The notes under the pieces: model-generated
Seen by the model: the letters and a program-made list of their open reading frames with translations, nothing else
Databases searched by the model: none
Told to the model about the DNA's origin: nothing
Translations under genes and position numbers: made by a program
Part shown: positions 4,717 to 6,314 of the stretch, piece by piece
Numbering within the stretch: the stretch's first letter is position 1
Layout of the letters: each line of letters starts with the position of its first letter
Assembly (NCBI GenBank): GCA_031277045.1
Contig: JAISLX010000004.1
Location: 1-6,314, forward strand
Source of the DNA: Treponema sp.
Lineage (GTDB): Bacteria; Spirochaetota; Spirochaetia; Treponematales; Breznakiellaceae
Length of the DNA: 6,314 nucleotides
Direction: 5' to 3'

Positions 4717-5820
4717 ATGGAATACGAAGACCTTTCGTGCCGCATGGAAGAATTATTCGCGAACCAGGTTTTTGACCGTGCTATCATTACCGACGACCTG
4801 TTCGATCTGTTATGCCACCGGGAAGCCGGCGGGGGTTCCGAATGGAAAACCGTCGACATCGGGGGCTTCAGATTCACCCTCATATACGTCAGGTCAAGGG
4901 GCTTGCGCCATGACCAAACGACGCTGGTTAAGCTGGGTATCAAAAACCCGGACGCCGCCAGGTATTATGAGTTTGACCCTTCCCCGGATTTCCCGTATGT
5001 ACGGTACCGCCCGGAGCAGGCTTACCAAGGGCGGGATCTTGAAACGCGGAAGCGCGTGAAATTTTCCCCCTTTTATAATTACATCGATGCCAACCCGAAG
5101 TCGGAGTCCCTGGAAATAACCCTCCATGGAAAAGATGGGATTTCACAGCGGTTTCATATTAGCCCTAACATATCCCCCTTCTGCGATAATCACTTTTTGG
5201 TCTGGCCCGAGCCCGAAAATTGCCTGGGGCTGAAACAAGTTTATCATGAAAGCCTTTTCTACTGGATTGACGACCTGTTCTCCCGGCTCGACAGCCATTA
5301 CAGCCTTTTTTTCTCGGCAATAGGCGCGGGAAATTCGCTTGATACATTGCATTTCCAGGTTCTTCCATTGCCGTTCCCGGCTTTCGATTACCTTGGCCGG
5401 CGCTACGGAGACACGGGTTCCGGGCTGATAGAGACAAGCGCGGAAATATGGCCCCTACCCGGGATTTTCGCCCGGTACAATTCCGGTACAAAGACTGTGG
5501 TCCTCGTGGAGTTGGACCGGTATATCCGGGGCTGGCTTTCCCGCGACAAGGCCCGGACGTTCAACCTGATTTTCAGGAAAAAAAACGCCGGAATCCGGGA
5601 AGCGTTCTTTATCTTCCGGAAGAAAGGAATAGCCCGCCTCCCCGGGGTCCCAAATGAATTCGCGGCCAGTGAGGCGGGGGGAAATATCATTATTGAAAGC
5701 CGCACGGATTACGCGAATTTCCCCAGTATAACAGATCGGTTTGAACTGGTAAATGAGGCCGGACAGCCTGTGTACCGGGCAGACAGGCAAGATCTTGTGA
5801 AAACCCCGGGCCAATCCTAA
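4717..5820 (+). CDS. HIT/GalT-superfamily protein, GDP-hexose phosphorylase/DUF4922-like (tentative)
   Basis: 367 residues, complete, with no signal peptide, so probably cytosolic. The central block is the informative part. FHISPNISPFCDNHFLVWPEP spans about 146-166, followed by a helix, and then YSLFFSAIGAGNSLDTLHFQVLPLPFP at 195-221. This order (N-x-SP-x3-x-NH-hydrophobic strand, helix, FFxxxGAGxSxxxLHFQ) matches what I know of GDP-galactose/GDP-glucose phosphorylases and the bacterial DUF4922 proteins of the HIT-like fold. There the middle histidine of an HxHxQ-type motif attacks the nucleotide phosphate. Here the motif is T210-L-H212-F-Q214: the nucleophile and Gln are kept, but the first His is Thr. 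His159 would be the conserved upstream His. A later EAGGNIIIE at about 316-324 resembles the C-terminal E-x-GG strand. The expected activity is phosphorolysis or transfer on an NDP-sugar or dinucleotide, but the substrate is unknown. It is tightly coupled to the LRR gene; the reason is unclear. The family call rests on motif reading only. Confidence 0.6.
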   Translation: MEYEDLSCRMEELFANQVFDRAIITDDLFDLLCHREAGGGSEWKTVDIGGFRFTLIYVRSRGLRHDQTTLVKLGIKNPDAARYYEFDPSPDFPYVRYRPEQAYQGRDLETRKRVKFSPFYNYIDANPKSESLEITLHGKDGISQRFHISPNISPFCDNHFLVWPEPENCLGLKQVYHESLFYWIDDLFSRLDSHYSLFFSAIGAGNSLDTLHFQVLPLPFPAFDYLGRRYGDTGSGLIETSAEIWPLPGIFARYNSGTKTVVLVELDRYIRGWLSRDKARTFNLIFRKKNAGIREAFFIFRKKGIARLPGVPNEFAASEAGGNIIIESRTDYANFPSITDRFELVNEAGQPVYRADRQDLVKTPGQS

Positions 5821-5860
5821 AACCCGGTTAGTTTTGGGAAAGCCTCAACCTAATGATTCC

Positions 5861-5895
5861 CGTTAAAACGGGGGAATTCGTTCCCCGTTTTAACG
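5861..5895. terminator. Strong hairpin between convergent genes
   Basis: CGTTAAAACGGGG at 5861-5873 pairs exactly with CCCCGTTTTAACG at 5883-5895. The loop sequence can add AA/TT pairs to close on a TTCG tetraloop if one G is bulged. It lies 40 bases after the HIT-like gene's stop and is followed by TATTTACC, a weak T tract. It is a plausible terminator for the LRR operon and, from the other side, a block to read-through from comM. A weaker 8-pair stem (5816-5823 with 5831-5838) overlaps the stop codon at 5818-5820. Confidence 0.6.
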
Positions 5896-6077
5896 TATTT
5901 ACCAATAACCCGACCCGGCCCGCCTGATCGAGTGGGACGGTTTATTCGAAGGGGGTCGGCCTGTCCCCGCCTGTTCATTTATCGCTCCCGCGATGTCAGC
6001 AGCTTCTTGTTCCGCGGCCCGGTCAGGTCCGCAGGGCCTGATGCCCCCTAGAACGCAAGTTTAATCGTGTCGGGATA
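5896..6077. other. Convergent intergenic stretch, no supported gene
   Basis: No reading frame here has both a start with a ribosome site and family resemblance. The only structure I find is an imperfect 8-pair hairpin at 6023-6041 (TCAGGTCC, GCA loop, GGGCCTGA, one G-T pair), without a T run on either strand. The stretch is GC-rich like the coding DNA around it, so it may be decayed coding sequence, but I cannot identify it. Confidence 0.4.
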
Positions 6078-6314
6078 CTAGCCCTCCGACAGAATGTCGT
6101 AGGGATCGTCCCCCCGGCGGCGGTGTTCCACCGCTTCCAGTATATGGTCCGTGTCGATGCTGTCCCGGCCCTCCAGATCGGCGATGGTCCGGGCGACCCG
6201 GAGGATGCCGTGGTAGGCCCTGCCCGAAAGGGCCAGTTTGGCCGCCGCGCTGCCCAGGGCCCGCCGCCCCCCTTCGGAAAGGGGGCAGCAGCGTTCCATC
6301 AGGTCCGCGGGGAT
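6078..6314 (-). CDS. comM: ComM/YifB-family Mg-chelatase-like AAA+ ATPase, C-terminal end (5' part beyond window)
   Basis: On the minus strand the frame is open from the window's right edge to TAG at 6078-6080, giving the last 78 residues. It starts IPADLMERC, continues with ALSGRAYHGILRVARTIADLEGRDSI, and then HILEAVEHRRR. This is the hallmark C-terminal helical domain of ComM (Mg_chelatase_C): the L-S-x-RAYH-x-ILRVARTIADL-E segment and the HI-x-EA-x-x-x-R segment. The AAA+ core with its Walker motifs lies outside the window. ComM proteins are hexameric helicases promoting branch migration during integration of transforming DNA in naturally competent bacteria, and are widespread in species not known to be competent. 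Relative to the usual LSARAYH, the second residue of the motif is Gly. The gene is convergent with the LRR operon and has no visible functional link to it. Confidence 0.88.
   Translation of the reverse strand: MPADLMERCCPLSEGGRRALGSAAAKLALSGRAYHGILRVARTIADLEGRDSIDTDHILEAVEHRRRGDDPYDILSEG

Noticed and set aside
6015..6045. GGTCAGGTCCG resembling the core of the 4.5S signal recognition particle RNA
   Set aside because: The following GAAGGAAGCAGCC half and the flanking pairing helix are absent, so the 11-base match is probably chance.
5979..6047. Minus-strand 22-codon segment ending RNKKLLTSRER that looks like a protein C-terminus
   Set aside because: It is preceded by an in-frame stop at 6048-6050, has no start codon, and is too short to assign to a decayed gene.

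Overview
The window looks like chromosomal DNA of a fairly GC-rich spirochaete, most plausibly a gut-type treponeme. The main clue is a secreted BspA-type leucine-rich-repeat protein that ends in a short tail (GKRAGTYRLANGQW) of a kind I recall from treponeme surface proteins. This taxonomic call is an inference; the window has no rRNA or other phylogenetic marker.

Layout. (1) 1-2537, plus strand: the 3' end of an Old Yellow Enzyme-type FMN/[4Fe-4S] oxidoreductase. It overlaps by 4 bases (ATGA) a complete 675-residue FAD flavoprotein of the fumarate reductase/succinate dehydrogenase/aspartate oxidase fold. Together they look like a two-component redox unit of unknown substrate. (2) 2538-3027: a gene-free stretch of about 490 bases packed with inverted repeats. 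It holds at least six adjacent hairpins, three of which share the word GGCCTCCNTGCC, and the array is flanked by imperfect inverted copies of GCATTTTTTG. An 18-base palindrome and three ATAGCG words follow, upstream of the next operon. (3) 3028-5820, plus strand: a three-gene cassette with good ribosome binding sites. It encodes an 88-residue orphan protein, a secreted 449-residue LRR_5/BspA-like protein, and a 367-residue protein that I read as a HIT/GalT-superfamily nucleotidyltransferase or phosphorylase resembling GDP-hexose phosphorylase/DUF4922 proteins. The last two genes are 3 bases apart and probably translationally coupled. A strong hairpin lies between the first two. (4) 5821-6077: a convergent intergenic region with one strong hairpin and no supported gene. 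(5) 6078-6314, minus strand: the C-terminal end of a ComM/YifB-type Mg-chelatase-like AAA+ ATPase, running off the right edge.

How the parts may work together. The first pair is probably redox metabolism, with the flavoprotein either reducing or using the same class of unsaturated substrate as the OYE partner. In the second operon an envelope or secreted LRR protein is tightly linked to a predicted cytosolic sugar-nucleotide enzyme, a pairing I do not recognise as a described system. The palindrome array between the operons is the least explained structure. It could be a degenerate mobile repeat (MITE/REP-like), a transcript-end processing region, or a structured RNA.
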